A stretch of 64,000 nucleotides of DNA from Maratus speciosus (lineage: Eukaryota > Arthropoda > Arachnida > Araneae > Salticidae): positions 513,035,100 to 513,099,099 of the forward strand of contig OZ010792.1 in the NCBI GenBank assembly GCA_963932465.1, given 5' to 3'. Made by a program: the position numbers and the translations under genes. The notes under the pieces are model-generated. The model was not told the DNA's origin. It ran no database searches and worked only from the letters and a program-made list of their open reading frames with translations. This document shows, in pieces, positions 1 through 12,300 of the stretch. How positions within the stretch are numbered: the first letter of the stretch is position 1; the number at the start of each line of letters is the position of its first letter.

Positions 1-1495
1 TAAACCTTTCATTCCTTATCGCACAGTTACTTATGTAATCGCACAATTAATGTATATAAATGCATACTGAATTAAAAACACAATATTCAAAGGAAAAATT
101 AAGAAAAAAAAAAGTTATTTCTTTAGGAAATTCATAAAGGGGATGGCAAAAAAGTATAATCATTCTTATAAGCTTTTAAGATTATCTTTTATTTGTTTCA
201 GATATTCTCTTCTAAAAATTCAACATCTCATTCTTTTGTGTATGGGTTTGAAAACCAAGTATATGAAGCAATTTTAATGAAAAAATTAATAGTTTGAACA
301 GCGATTGAATAGGCTAATTATCAAATATCTAAATTTTATATTATTTAAAAGTGCAAAAAAGACTTAATACCCCAATATTTTCAAACTGGCCATTTTGGCA
401 TAACTGGATAAGGAATCAAGCATTACACATTTAACATGTGTTTCTCTTTTTAATAAATTGCACTGTTACTTTTTGTCTTCCTCTGTTGTATGTGTATATG
501 CATATAGGTATGCATATGTTCATTTTAATATATAGTGGCTTGAAAACAAATGAATTTAATGCATAACTACAACAAATCAAAATGTAAACTTAAAAGAAAA
601 AAAAAAAGGGGGGGGGGGTTATTGGCTATAAATTTAAAGTACATTAATCAATAATTTTCTCAAAATAATGCAATCCTATGTTATTTGAAAAATTTTAGAT
701 ATCATTTATAATTTTTCCTATTACAGTTTAATATTTTTCATTAAGTATGATCGAAATATGAAATTACAAAAAAAAAAGTGGAATTTTTATCACACAAAAT
801 AAAATATACAAAAAAATCTCTCTTCCTACATTTTATATTCTATTGTATTTTAATTACTTCGTTTTTTTTAAAATTATTATCTCAAAATCATTTCTGATTT
901 AGTAACAAAGCAAAATATTCTTAAGTGGAAAAAAAGATCTGCTGACTACATATATATTTTTCTAAATATAAACATTTAAGCAAATTAGATATTTTTCTGA
1001 TTTATTTGTGTGCTGAAAGTAATTTGTGCTAAGTTATGAATATTTATTTCTTTAAAAATAAAATGAAGTATGACAAAATAAATATTAACAAATGCATTTA
1101 CAAATGACTAATGAATGTGAAGAAAATCACAAATGCATAAGCAGTACATTTTCAACTTCGAGTATCAAATTTTTAGGAACTTTCCCTGCCTTCCTGTAAA
1201 AATTTAAAATATCGTATTATATCTTAATACAATAAATAGAAAAGGTAAAACAAATGTCACTACTGCATTAGCATTGTTTTCTATGATTTTTAATTTAATT
1301 TTATGTGTGTTTGTAGAATTTATAACCTTGAATAAAATGCTTTATAAATTACTTGAAGTTTTATTGTGTTGTTTCCAAAACATCTTACATATGTTATTAC
1401 CTAAAGTGCTTAAATTTTTTTTTTTCTTCTATCCATTGTTAATAATGTATAATTAGATGATGGAAATTATAAGACAGCAGTAAAAAGTGCAATTA
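1..1495. other. AT-rich non-coding DNA downstream of LEPROT
   Basis: No gene is visible. The region contains a short A-run followed by a G-run at 595-619, a poly(T) at 1412-1424 and scattered AT runs. It could be far 3' UTR or intergenic DNA. Confidence 0.5.
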
Positions 1496-2857
1496 CCATG
1501 TTTACTCGTATATAATACACACCTTGATTTTGATAAGGAAAAAAAAAAAGTATTTTGTTTATAATGCACATCATGCTATTTTAACGATAGAAAATCCACA
1601 AACTTGTGAAAAAATTCTGTAGAAATCATGATTCAGTTTTCCGCCCTCAAACGTAAATTTTCAGATTAAATAACATATACATATATATTTACTCCTTAAT
1701 AAAACACCATAAAACTAAAGTTTTTACAATCCACACATTCTCTCGTTAGTAATTTTGTTTTAAAATATTTATTGAAATCATTACTATATATTTTCTGATA
1801 ATACCAAACTGCAGCACAAAATTGCAATTATTTCACTTATTACCTCTATATTTGTATACTTATAATACAATGCATTCATATACTTATACAGTGTAACCTC
1901 TGAATAACGGCTACCTGTGGGACCGGTATAAAGTGACCGCTCGTCAGAGGTGGTTGTTATTCAGAGATTTCATGTAAAAAAAATCAAAATTACTTAAATT
2001 TAAATAGAAAAACACAGTCATTTTAATTAATTCTCATTTTTTTTAATACATTAAAAGAATCAGTGATTTGCAGTTGCTTTGTTTTTTTGCTGCAAATATC
2101 TTTCTCCAAAGAAACAACAATATGAGTTGTTTTGCTATACAACTGATTATCATTATTATTTAATGCAGAAATTTTGGATTTCACAAAGGTTTATCAAATC
2201 TTCGGTATATGTTTTAATACTGGAAATTATACTGGAAAACTGGGTGATTCTATAATCTCTTTGATTTCCTCATCCTCAGCACATTTCTTTTCCTCTTTCT
2301 TACGTTCCACCTTTTGTGTAGGGAATCAAATGTGGGCAGGCAGTAACTGCAAAATCTTTATCCGGGCATACAAACTTGCTGACCTTCATGTTAGTTATGC
2401 CTGCTGTCCTATAAGAATATTATCTACATTTGCCCTATCATTATTAATGTATTCATTGTCTGTTTGTTGACATTTGAAATAAATTTTGTTTGATCGGCTT
2501 CATATTTCGGCTTGAAAAGAAATAGGAAACTGTACTAGGAGCTGCAGTTTTTTTTCTCATGACTTTTGAGCGGCCATTATTCAGAATTCCTTATTTAGAG
2601 GTTCATACTAATGTTAATGCTATGGAACGTGTTTGGTTCCATCAACATGTGACCAGTATTCAGAGGTTGTTATTGTTTAGAGGTGACCATTTAAGGAGGT
2701 TTCACTGTATAAGAGTGTTGCATTCAGTAAATTAGTGAAAGCATGTGCAGTTTCATACAAACCTGCTGAAAATATTCCATCTGTGTATAATGCGCATCTC
2801 ACTTTTTAGCCCTAAAATTTTGGAAAAGAAATGCACATTATATACAAGTAAATATGG
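1496..2857. mobile_element. MITE with CCAT(G/A)TTTACT termini, split by a second element
   Basis: The left end CCATGTTTACTCGTATATAA and right end TTATATACAAGTAAATATGG are inverted repeats flanked by TA on both sides. A distinct MITE (1889-2707) sits inside. The termini resemble those of the element at 54349-54719, though the interiors are not obviously alike. TA target sites suggest the Tc1/mariner/pogo class. No transposase frame is visible. Confidence 0.65.
1889..2707. mobile_element. Tigger/pogo-like MITE inserted in the outer MITE
   Basis: The left end CAGTGTAACCTCTGAATAAC and right end AAGGAGGTTTCACTG are flanked by TA on both sides. Internal copies of TTATTCAGAG and GGTTGTTATTGTTTAGAGGT make extended imperfect inverted ends. 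The CAGT(G)AAACCTC start is typical of Tigger-type elements. There is no intact coding frame. Confidence 0.7.
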
Positions 2858-3774
2858 TATCTATCTATCTGCAATTAACTTGACTCAAAGATAGAACTTT
2901 GGTAGGAACATGCTAAAAACTGATACACGCAATAATAAATATGGATAATAATTTATTTTTATCTAAAATTATTTCTCACAGCTTAAACATAAAATGTACC
3001 TAAACTTTTTCTTAATTCATTTAACATTTAAACGGTGAATATTTGTTTGCAGTGTACTTCAAATAAATTGAAATCATATGCACACAACTTAACAAAACAA
3101 AATAAAGGTAAAAATTTGGTACAAAACACACTTTATATAACTTCTTAAAGTCATTATTTTTAACTTTTATGGTGTTTTCAAGAAGTTTACAAAGTTGTCA
3201 TTTGATAATATGAAATTTAAAATAAATTCAGCAGTCAAAACATGCATATTTAAAAATTTTAGAAAAAATAATCTAAATATTCTAATAAAATAGTTTAAAC
3301 TTTTATGCAATCCAATCAATGTTTCTTCCATTAAGACAAAATTTTTATCTGCAAAATTCACAAGTGAAGTAGTCTATCAGTATACTAACTGTGCTGCATT
3401 AATATATATAAGAAATAAGTGCATGCAAGTTTTATCATTATTTATAGCATTTCTTATTTAGACAGACACTGATAAAAATGGCAAGAAGTTATGACATAAT
3501 TCTGTAAACTGGTAGAAAAAGGATCAATTTGCATTTTCCATGTTTTGAGTAAATGCTGAGTTGATCTTTGTTTTTTGAATTATTGAAAAGAAACTTCCTT
3601 TTGGAATAAATAAAAGGGAAGACAATGACATTTATTTCTATTGTACAATAGGTTCCCTTTATATGATGTTCGATTTGCCATACAAGAAATTATATATATA
3701 TATAAATAAGGTAAATTTAAGAAAAAAATTATGTACCCTTTTTAGTTATACATAAAATAAGACAATAATAATAG
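2858..3774. other. AT-rich DNA without recognised features
   Basis: No gene, transposon end or tandem array is seen between the MITE and the satellite array. Confidence 0.5.
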
Positions 3775-4461
3775 AAAAAACGCAAATTTCGTCAAAGGAT
3801 CGTGAAATAAATACAAATTTCGTCAAAAGACCATGAAAAAAATGTGAATTTCGTCAAAGGATCGCGGACAAACTGCAAATTTCATCAAAGGATCACGGAT
3901 AAAATGCAACTTTCGTCAAAGGATCGCAGATAAAACGCAAATTTCGTCAAAGGATTGCGGACAAAACGCGAACTTCATAAAAACATAGCGGAAAAATGCG
4001 AATTACGTCTAAAGATCCTGATGAAAAAAACTCTAATTTCGGCAAAGGATCACGGAAAAGTGTGAATTTCGTCAAAGGATCATGGAACAAACGTGAATTT
4101 CGTCACAGAATTGTGGGAAAAAACACAAATTTTGTCAAAAGATCACGAAAAAACGCAACTTCGTCAGAAGATCACAAAAATATGCGAATTTCGTCAAAAA
4201 ATTGTGGGAAAAATGCGAATTTCGGCAAAAGACTGTGAAAAAAAAAACAACACAAATTTCGTCAAAGGATCGTAGAAAATGCGAATTTCGTCAAAGAATT
4301 ATGAAAAAATGCTACTTTTTTCAAAAGGCCGTGGAAAAAAAAAACACGAATTTTGTCAAGGGATCATGAAAAAACTCAAAATTCGTCAAAGGATCATTGA
4401 AAAAATGTAAATATCATCAGAAGTCCGCGAAAAAAAACACAAATTTCGTCAAAGGATTGCT

Positions 4462-4498
<37 letters not shown>

Positions 4499-4530
4499 TT
4501 TCATCAAAGGGTTGTGGAAAAAACAAAAGT
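3775..4530 (+). repeat. Diverged ~31-bp satellite array (AATTTCGTCAAAGGATCGCGG type)
   Basis: About 24 degenerate units of 28-32 bp follow the pattern CGCAAATTTCGTCAAAGGAT then CGCGGAnAAAA. It is the same family and orientation as the arrays at 11898-13195 and 29815-29910, but more diverged and of a GGATCGCGG rather than AGATCGCGAAA subtype. Poly(A) at 4465-4495 interrupts it and poly(T) follows at 4538-4554. Peptides read from it are repeat read-through. Confidence 0.9.
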
Positions 4531-5507
4531 TCATCCTTTTTTTTTTTTTTTTTTGAGCCTGTAGCATGTTCGAAGGTTGTATGTGGTGTGTGTGATTGTG
4601 AAATGGTAAAAAAACTTGTACACACATTTTCAAGGACGCCATCCTGGTCGAAATATAAATTAACCCCGGGTAAAAATTTGGAAAACATTTTAAAAAGCGG
4701 AACGTTCCCAACTTCAAGCAAGAACAAATCAGCTCTGAAGCTTTCGAAGGTTTATAAAAGCATCTTTATTGTCTATGTATGGTTCTGCTTATCCTTCACA
4801 TTTTAGAAATCCTACAAGAGGTTTGAAAAGTTATAAGCAAAATTAATGAGAATGCATCATACTTACCATGGTTTAAATAAAATTATAAAAAATTCCTACT
4901 TTAATGTATTATTTATTCATTAAAATTACATCTAAAATTTGCAGATAGATTATGAAATTTTAAAAGCTTGTCGCAGACAGCTACAAAAGTTTCTGCCACT
5001 GGGCACTTATCTGACACCCCTCCCATATTTCATCAAAAAAATGTTTGTACCTAGCTGCGTTCAAAAAATAGAATAAAAATTTGACAAGAGTTTTGAACTT
5101 GTAATCAACTGAACAAAGCTTTAAACATGGTAAAAATGTTAGAAAATGATTAAAATGCTGTTAAATAATTTCAACACATTGTAAATGCTATTAAATAATA
5201 CAGAATTTAGTAACAATAATTATTTAAAATAGATCAAAATATTTTTAAATCTGGAAGAATTCTGAACAAATGCTCCTGCATGTTCTAATTCTCTTTGGCT
5301 ATAAAAAAAGGTTTGAAAATCAGAAAGCAGCAGAAGTTGTGCAAATGCATTTATTATGTAAAATCTGAAATCTGGATATGAGAAAAATCACAATTAAATA
5401 AAAAGCAGATATGTATGAATGATTTGTTTTCCTTGAAATTGGTTTGTTTTTACATAGACCAAAGGAAAAAAAAAAGTAATTTCAGAATTTTCTTCTTAAA
5501 TTTATCT
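4531..5507. other. Non-coding DNA, nothing recognised
   Basis: No coding or transposon signal is seen. A GC-richer patch (4560-4740) has open frames on both strands but no recognisable domain. Confidence 0.45.
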
Positions 5508-5521
5508 TTATATATATATAT

Positions 5522-5612
<91 letters not shown>
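5508..5612. repeat. (AT)n microsatellite
   Basis: About 100 bp of alternating TA with a few interruptions, capable of cruciform formation. Confidence 0.95.
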
Positions 5613-5616
<4 letters not shown>

Positions 5617-6290
5617 ACTTTTTGGTAACAGTTGTTTATTTTGCTTTATAATAGCAGCTATTTACTTCATTTACAGTCATTTTAATAGTTTATTTGTACA
5701 TTTAAAAATGCATCTGATAATGTCCTCTCAATTATCCAACATATACCCTTAGATAATCTAAAGTCTACTGTACCTATTGTTATTGTGAAGTGGTTAGCAG
5801 ATATATAAAAAAAAAAAATAAATAAATAAAAATGGTGATTATCACAGAATATATTAAAAGAAGGACCCCAGTAGCAGAAATGGCAGCAGGTGCTGTAGGT
5901 TATTTCAGAGCTTGCAGATTAAAAATATAATAGTTCAAACAATTTCTTATCATGCTTTATGTAACTCTAAAGAATATAATAAATTATTATAAGGGAAGCA
6001 GCTGTTCTTAAGTTATTTTGCTTAACTTTACATAAGCATTTATTTCCTCTTTTCTTCTTAAGTATATTTTTATTTAACTGCAAATCCAATTTTGAACCGC
6101 AGCAATTTTTCCTGTGTATTAATATCTGCCAGGATGTATAATGTTTCATAATAATAGTCTCAATCCAATGTTGTTGAGATCACAGATAAATTTTGGTGCT
6201 GCATACTGATACAGAAAATTCTGCTACTGGGGGAAGGACAATGGTCTTTTTCTCTACACCTATGACGATTTTGAATTGATTGGTGAACTA
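5613..6290. other. AT-rich DNA without recognised features
   Basis: No gene is visible. Short GCAGAAATGGCAGCAGG-type phrases recur here and elsewhere in the window. Confidence 0.4.
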
Positions 6291-6668
6291 CGGGTCGATG
6301 CAGCGATTTTTATTGGGGGCCATTTTGTGAAATTTATTATATTTTTGTGAATTTATTTTATTTTTGTGAAAAGTAACTTTTTGTAATGAAATCCAGTTAC
6401 TGAAATTCAAACAAAGCAGTTATCAATAATAACTTCTTTAAGTCCTTCTGCTAAAGTTTAACTTTCTGGTGAACTTGTTTTCTTTGCAATTTACACATTT
6501 TAAAACAATAAAAATAAAAAAAAATAATGAAGAGCATGTTTTTAAGGAATAGAATTTTGTGAAGAGGCCTGTTTTATTAAAAGGAATTTTGTGAAGGGGC
6601 CTGTTTTATTAAATGGATTTTTGTGAAGGGACTCTAAATGGGTCCCAAATTTTGCCTGGATTGACCCG
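6291..6668. mobile_element. Short MITE with CGGGTC termini
   Basis: The left end CGGGTCGATGCAGCGATTTT and right end AATTTTGCCTGGATTGACCCG are imperfect inverted repeats. Inside are three copies of a roughly 31-bp phrase, GAATTTTGTGAAGGGGCCTG followed by TTTTATTAAA. No clear TSD. Confidence 0.55.
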
Positions 6669-8429
6669 TGGACACAGATTAAAAAAGAACATTACCCATT
6701 TTTCTAATAAGGTAGACAATTAATGTAATGCATTTCAAATATTTGCTTTATTAAATGTTAATCAAACCAACCTGCACTTATCAAATTACAAAAAACTTAT
6801 CCTCATTATAAAGTGACAATTATCAATTCAGCAAAAGTGACTTAGCTGCAACTTATAATGTTTACCTTGGAATCATTTATAATTTAAAACTCAAGTAAGA
6901 TAATGGAGATGAAACTGAAAATGATTTGGAGTTTCTCCCCCTACAAGAAAACGTCGTAAGGATAAAGGAAAGGGATGAGAATACAAAGGTATTTAAGCAG
7001 CCTATGAGAAAATGGAAATTCTCGAACCAATGGTTAACTTTAGGAGAAAAAAGGCAGTAGTAATTTTTTGTGCTTAAATATTTTTAAAAACTTAACAAAG
7101 ATTCAGCCAATGTTTCTTTGTTTTCACAGGAATAGGCAGTATTAATATTTGTGCCATCTATGAAATTTTTGAAAATTTATCACCTATGCACAGTAATGTA
7201 AAGAAAATAAGAAGTGACATGCAGTAATTGAAAGTACACCTTTTATATATCAGAATGTGTTATTATTACCTGTAATATTTATAAAAACAATTCAGGATTA
7301 TCGAAAAAAATATATACATATTTTTTAATTATTTTTGTCTGTAGTTTTCAACAAAATTTTTTATATAAACATAAAATATAATTCAGCCAATTAAAAAAAA
7401 TATTTTAAATATAACGCTGAAGTATAACTGTTATAAAAAAGGAGACAAATTCTCAATTTCTTACTTTTACTACATCATTAGCAAATTTCATACTCCTTCT
7501 GCCACATTACAGTAACATATAAAATGTTATTTCACCTCACAGCAACATGTATATTTAGCTTATAATATATAAAAAGATTTACAGTGTATATTAAATGTAA
7601 AAAAAAATGAAAGAAATATATATATATATAAATTAAAATAGCAAGGAAAATGTTTAAAAAAATTAGAAAAGTACAGAAGCAGAAATTATGGATGTGTGGA
7701 AATTTATGTTATTTTTCATACTTGATAATAAACTTTTGCAAAGCAACATAAAATGAATCGATTCTGTGTATTTATTTAAATATATGATATTTCTGTTCTT
7801 TAGAAATAAAACAACCTTCACAATTGAGCAACATTTTTAGAAAACCTTTATCACACATCTCAATAATAAAATGGAAGAAACCTGTCCTATCACATTAATG
7901 AAACTTTCAAAGTGTTTCAGAATTGCATATAAACATTTATATTGAACAGAAAAAATTGTTCTTACATTTAAAAGCAAGAAGTAAAATTTGAAAGCTTTTT
8001 TTTTAGATGAAATATCATCTAAATGGGGTTTAAGTTCAATTGTGAGACAATCTTTTGATGAAACATTCTCAAACCAGTAGTGCCCAATTTCTTTACCTCC
8101 AATGATTACAGAATATAACTCAAGTGTGATAAACTTGCCAGAAATGACATTGTTGGAAATGGATTATCATTTCAATATTTTAAGAGTCATTGGCATTCAT
8201 CAAATATCATTAATTTGTCATGCATGCTCTTTTCAAACATTTTGACTTCTTGCTTATAAGTGTTAAAATAATTTTTTTATAATTTTAATAAAAGTAAAGA
8301 AATTTGCAGATAAAACCTGCATAAAACAGATTCTGCATCCATTACATTTGAATCTCATATTAATTATTATTTAAAATAGCAATGTAATTTAGGATATTAT
8401 TCAGTCAGAATAACAAAACAAGTAGTTCA
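6669..8429 (-). other. Possible distal 3' UTR or downstream DNA of LEPROT
   Basis: Repeat-poor, AT-rich sequence below the stop codon. A long 3' UTR could extend here. No coding signal. Confidence 0.35.
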
Positions 8430-8645
8430 AATAGTTCATTAAATGGTTTGTACTTAATATTCAAGCTAATTTCAGAAAAGTAATTGATAGTAGTTTTATT
8501 AAAACAAGTAGCTATGAACTATGTTTTATTAAAGCAAGTAGTAATGAATTATAAACAAAATAGTTCATTAAATGGTTTGTACTTAATATTCAAGCTAATT
8601 TCAGAAAAGAAATTCATAGTAGTTTTATTAAAACAAGTAGCTGTC
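8430..8645. repeat. Direct duplication of ~85 bp in the 3' region of LEPROT
   Basis: The phrase starting ATAGTTCATTAAATGGTTTG at 8430 recurs at 8561 and both copies run through GTTTTATTAAAACAAGTAGC with very few differences (spacing about 131 bp). A third partial TTTTATTAAAGCAAGTAG lies between them. It is near-identical and therefore recent. Confidence 0.9.
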
Positions 8646-9234
8646 GATTCAAAAACCTCTAATCAAGTTTTAAATAATATGACTTTTTTTTTAATTTATC
8701 ATATTAGTCTAAAGTACAACAGTAATGCAAAAGCCTTTGTATTATTATTTTTTAATAAATGATTTAAGAATTTTTTAAACATTTAATATACTGAGAAACA
8801 AAACGCATCAAAAGAATAAAAGTAGTACATTATGAACTTTTATAATGGATTTGAAATAAGGTCATATTTTCAGTGAAAAAAAAAAAAAATTCTAAGCTAA
8901 ATCTAACCAATGTCCAAAATGCATATATGTGCAAAATAGCTAGTTGAGACTCTAAGTGAAAATGTAAGCTATTAATTACAATTCTAATAAACACAAATTC
9001 CATTTTAAAAACATGATTATGAAGTTTTTAGTAAAAGTATGCATACAGATAAATATGATTTCAATGTTAAAAACATACAAGCTCAAATATTTTATATCAA
9101 CTAAATATTTCCATACATGTACACGGATTTTATGAGCTATGAATCCAGTAATACTTTTTTCGTTTACATACTTTAAGCTGATATTATCTTTTTACAAAAA
9201 TGAGACCAAGGATAGTCGAAGATGTAAAGACAAA

Positions 9235-9348
9235 TCACCACATGCTGTAGTCAACATCGTCATTATCAAAAGCAAGGAAAAACCCAAGAATTGTAAGAAA
9301 GACAACAACGTTTCCTGCAAGTACTAAGCCACAAGCACCCCACTTTAT
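9235..9348 (-). CDS. LEPROT: LEPROT coding exon 5 (fourth hydrophobic segment, stop)
   Basis: Minus-strand acceptor CTTTCAG precedes ATA AAG TGG GGT. The exon encodes [13 protein letters not shown], a hydrophobic stretch [14 protein letters not shown], an acidic tail [10 protein letters not shown] and a TGA at 9237-9235. This matches the LEPROT family C-terminus, which also ends in acidic residues and a final Trp. The coding part is 114 nt, phase 0 at its start. The exon continues into a 3' UTR below 9235 whose poly(A) site I cannot fix, because AT-rich sequence contains many AATAAA-like signals. Confidence 0.97.
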   Translation of the reverse strand: MKWGACGLVLAGNVVVFLTILGFFLAFDNDDVDYSMW

Positions 9349-12300
9349 CTGAAAGAAGATTCAATGATAAATAACTTTAAAAATATAAAAGTGAGATTAA
9401 ATAATGATAATAATAATTTAAAAAATAAGAAAAATTAAATAAATAACTAAATAATTCTGTAGTAATAACACCACACAAAAATAAAACAGAACACAATGCA
9501 CATTAGGAGCCAAAAGGTTTTGCAACAGTTTTAATAAAGAAAATCAGAAGAACGCTACTTCCAGAGAAGATTTCTTCTTCTATAATTATAGTTAAAAACC
9601 ATGTTTACCAATACGTCTTTTAACCTATTTTTTATTTCTACTCAATCTCAGGATACCTGTGTTGGTATGGCAGTTAAGATGTCAAATGCAAATATTGGTA
9701 TGAAAGCCAAGATGTCAAATGCAAATGTTGGTACGAAAGTTAAGATGTCACATGTAAATATCAGAAAAAAGTGTATTCAGTAACTAACTAGAGATAGGAA
9801 TGATAACCCTAATGATATACATGAGGACATGAGTTTCAAAACTCACCTTATCCAAAAAATCAAATTTTGGGAAATCGCGAAAAACCTGTAACTGCGATCC
9901 CGTGCATCGAATACCTCCAATTTTTTGTATACTTATAGCTAGTTGCTCTGTGATATCATTGTGTTAAGTTGGAAAATCTACTTTAATTCATTTAATTAAT
10001 AAATTGAAAAAAGTTTCAGATAAGAAGAGTTTTGTTGCCAACCTATTGATAAGAAAAGTTTTGTTGCCAATCCTCTATCATACTTGCTGAAAGAAATTAA
10101 TAGTTTCTATTTTTGGTCATCGGATGATAATATTTTGGATTAAAAAATAAGCCTTACGAGAACAATAAGTATGATTCAAATTTAGTATTACGTTTTATTA
10201 TAAAAAAGTAAACTTATCAATAATCAAATAAAACTTATCATAAATAGCTTATGATTAAATTAACTTTTTAAAAGAATGTAGTATAATATAATCTATATAA
10301 CATATAAAATTATATATATACATAATCTTTTTCTGTTCTGGTTCCTTAGAAAAAATATTTTTATAGAAAGTAAGCACCTACATTTCTGACCAGTTTTCAT
10401 CAAAATGTTTTTTAGCAATCCGTGGACATCCTTAAGTTTCTCTTGCGTCACAGGGACTACCTCCCCCTTCTTTTTAAAAAGAAAATCCAGTTTTATGTGG
10501 CTCTAGCACAACGTTTACACTCTGAATTTTGATGTAACAAGAATCTTCCGAAATAAACTTCCACAAATTTGAAGATGGCCATGGTTCTTAGTCTTTATAT
10601 ACTAATAACTTATGGTAATGCCTTTTAAAGCGCACTGAGGTGCACTTAAAAAAACTTTCAAGGTGAAAATTTTACTTTTTTGGATGTTTCATGAAAGGAA
10701 AGAAATCTGGATGGTTTCTTGAAGGGGATGTTTGAGATGTGAACTTCAAAATAAATTTATCTTATGCAGTTTTGTCTTTGCTTGAAAAAAAAACTTAGTG
10801 GAAGCGTCGAACATCTTGCATTGATAGAGCTGAATATTCGAGGTTCTCTTTCTGATGAGTGCGCTTTGATAGGACCGGAAATGCCTTAGGTTTATGTCTG
10901 AGAATAAAAATTAAATCTTTTAACACCTTATGACAGTAAGAAATATAGAAAGCGATACATCATTTTGAACTTACATTTTAATCTTCTTTTGCATGTATTC
11001 TTTAGCTCATGTGTTCATATTTCTTTTTCTCTTATTCCCACTTCCCCCACAAAATGCTAGAGTTTATCCACTGTCCGTTATACATAAGACATACTGTAAA
11101 ACTTATTTAAGTAGTTTGTATGAATAGAACAGGTAAAAACTTTAAACACAAATAGCAACATGTTGCAGAGAAATGAAGGAAAATTACTGTGATAGTAGCT
11201 CATAAGCTAGTCGTCCATTGGTCTTACGCATGCGCAGGTATAAAGGTAGTTTTGTTGCCAACTCCCTAGTGGATAAGGCAAGTTTTGAAACCAAACCAAT
11301 ATTTTAAGAACCCAAAAATAAAGGATCAAAATATTATTTTCAAAGATTATAGTGTTTTTTCTGTGCAGGTTTACCAATAGAATAGATTGGTAGAGAAAAC
11401 TCGATTTTTTAAATTTTGGATAAGGCGAGTTTTGAAATTCACGTCTCATATCTAATATATAAAAATGCAAATTTGTCTGTCTGTCTGCAATTCTATACAA
11501 ATCCACAGTTTGGAAGCCAGAATTGTGAAATGTTATGTATGTACATCTGTATTAAAACACGACCGAGGCAACTAAAATAATCCTGAATCAAAATAATTTA
11601 TAGTTAATTTTTAATTAATAAAAAAACCACTGATTTACCAGCAATTTCCTAGCATATTAAAAAATTTTTTTGTTGTAGGAGTTGTCAACAATTAAAAATC
11701 TACAATAAAATTTTTACCACAACAATTATTTTTCTATTGCAAGATTTCCACATGAAAATGAAATAAATATTTAATACATGATTTATTTTTTTTTATTAAA
11801 TATTCAATAATTTCGAGCGTAATATCGATTCTGAAAATTAATTGAAAAATTAATTAAAATTATATAAAGTCGGCCGGCCACACAACACCGCTTATAATGA
11901 TAAAGCACATTTTTTCAAAAGATCGCGAAAAAACCGCAAATTTCGTCAAAAGATCGCAAAAGAACCACAGATTTCGTCAAAAGATCGCGAAATGAACGCA
12001 AATTTTGTCAAAAGTTCGCGAAATAAACGCACACTTCTTCAAAAGATCGCGAAAAAACCCGCAAATTTCGTCAAAAGATCGCAAAAGAACCACAAATTTC
12101 GGCAAAAGATCGCGAAACAACCATGAATTTCGTCAAAAGGGGCGAAATAACCGAGATTTTTGTCAAAGAATCTTGAATTTCGTCAAAGAAGGGCGAAATA
12201 GCCGCGAATTTCGTCAAAAGAAAGGAAAAATAACCGAAAAACTAGCCAAAAGATCGCGAAATAACCGCAAATTTCGTCAAAAGATCGCGAAAGAACCGCA

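Noticed and set aside
4394..4727. Two overlapping minus-strand frames with Lys and Phe runs
   Set aside because: They run through poly(A)/poly(T) and satellite sequence, so they are low-complexity artefacts.
9601..9783. Small plus-strand gene with 12-residue repeats
   Set aside because: It is a 36-bp minisatellite in an intron, antisense to the host gene, with no other coding evidence.
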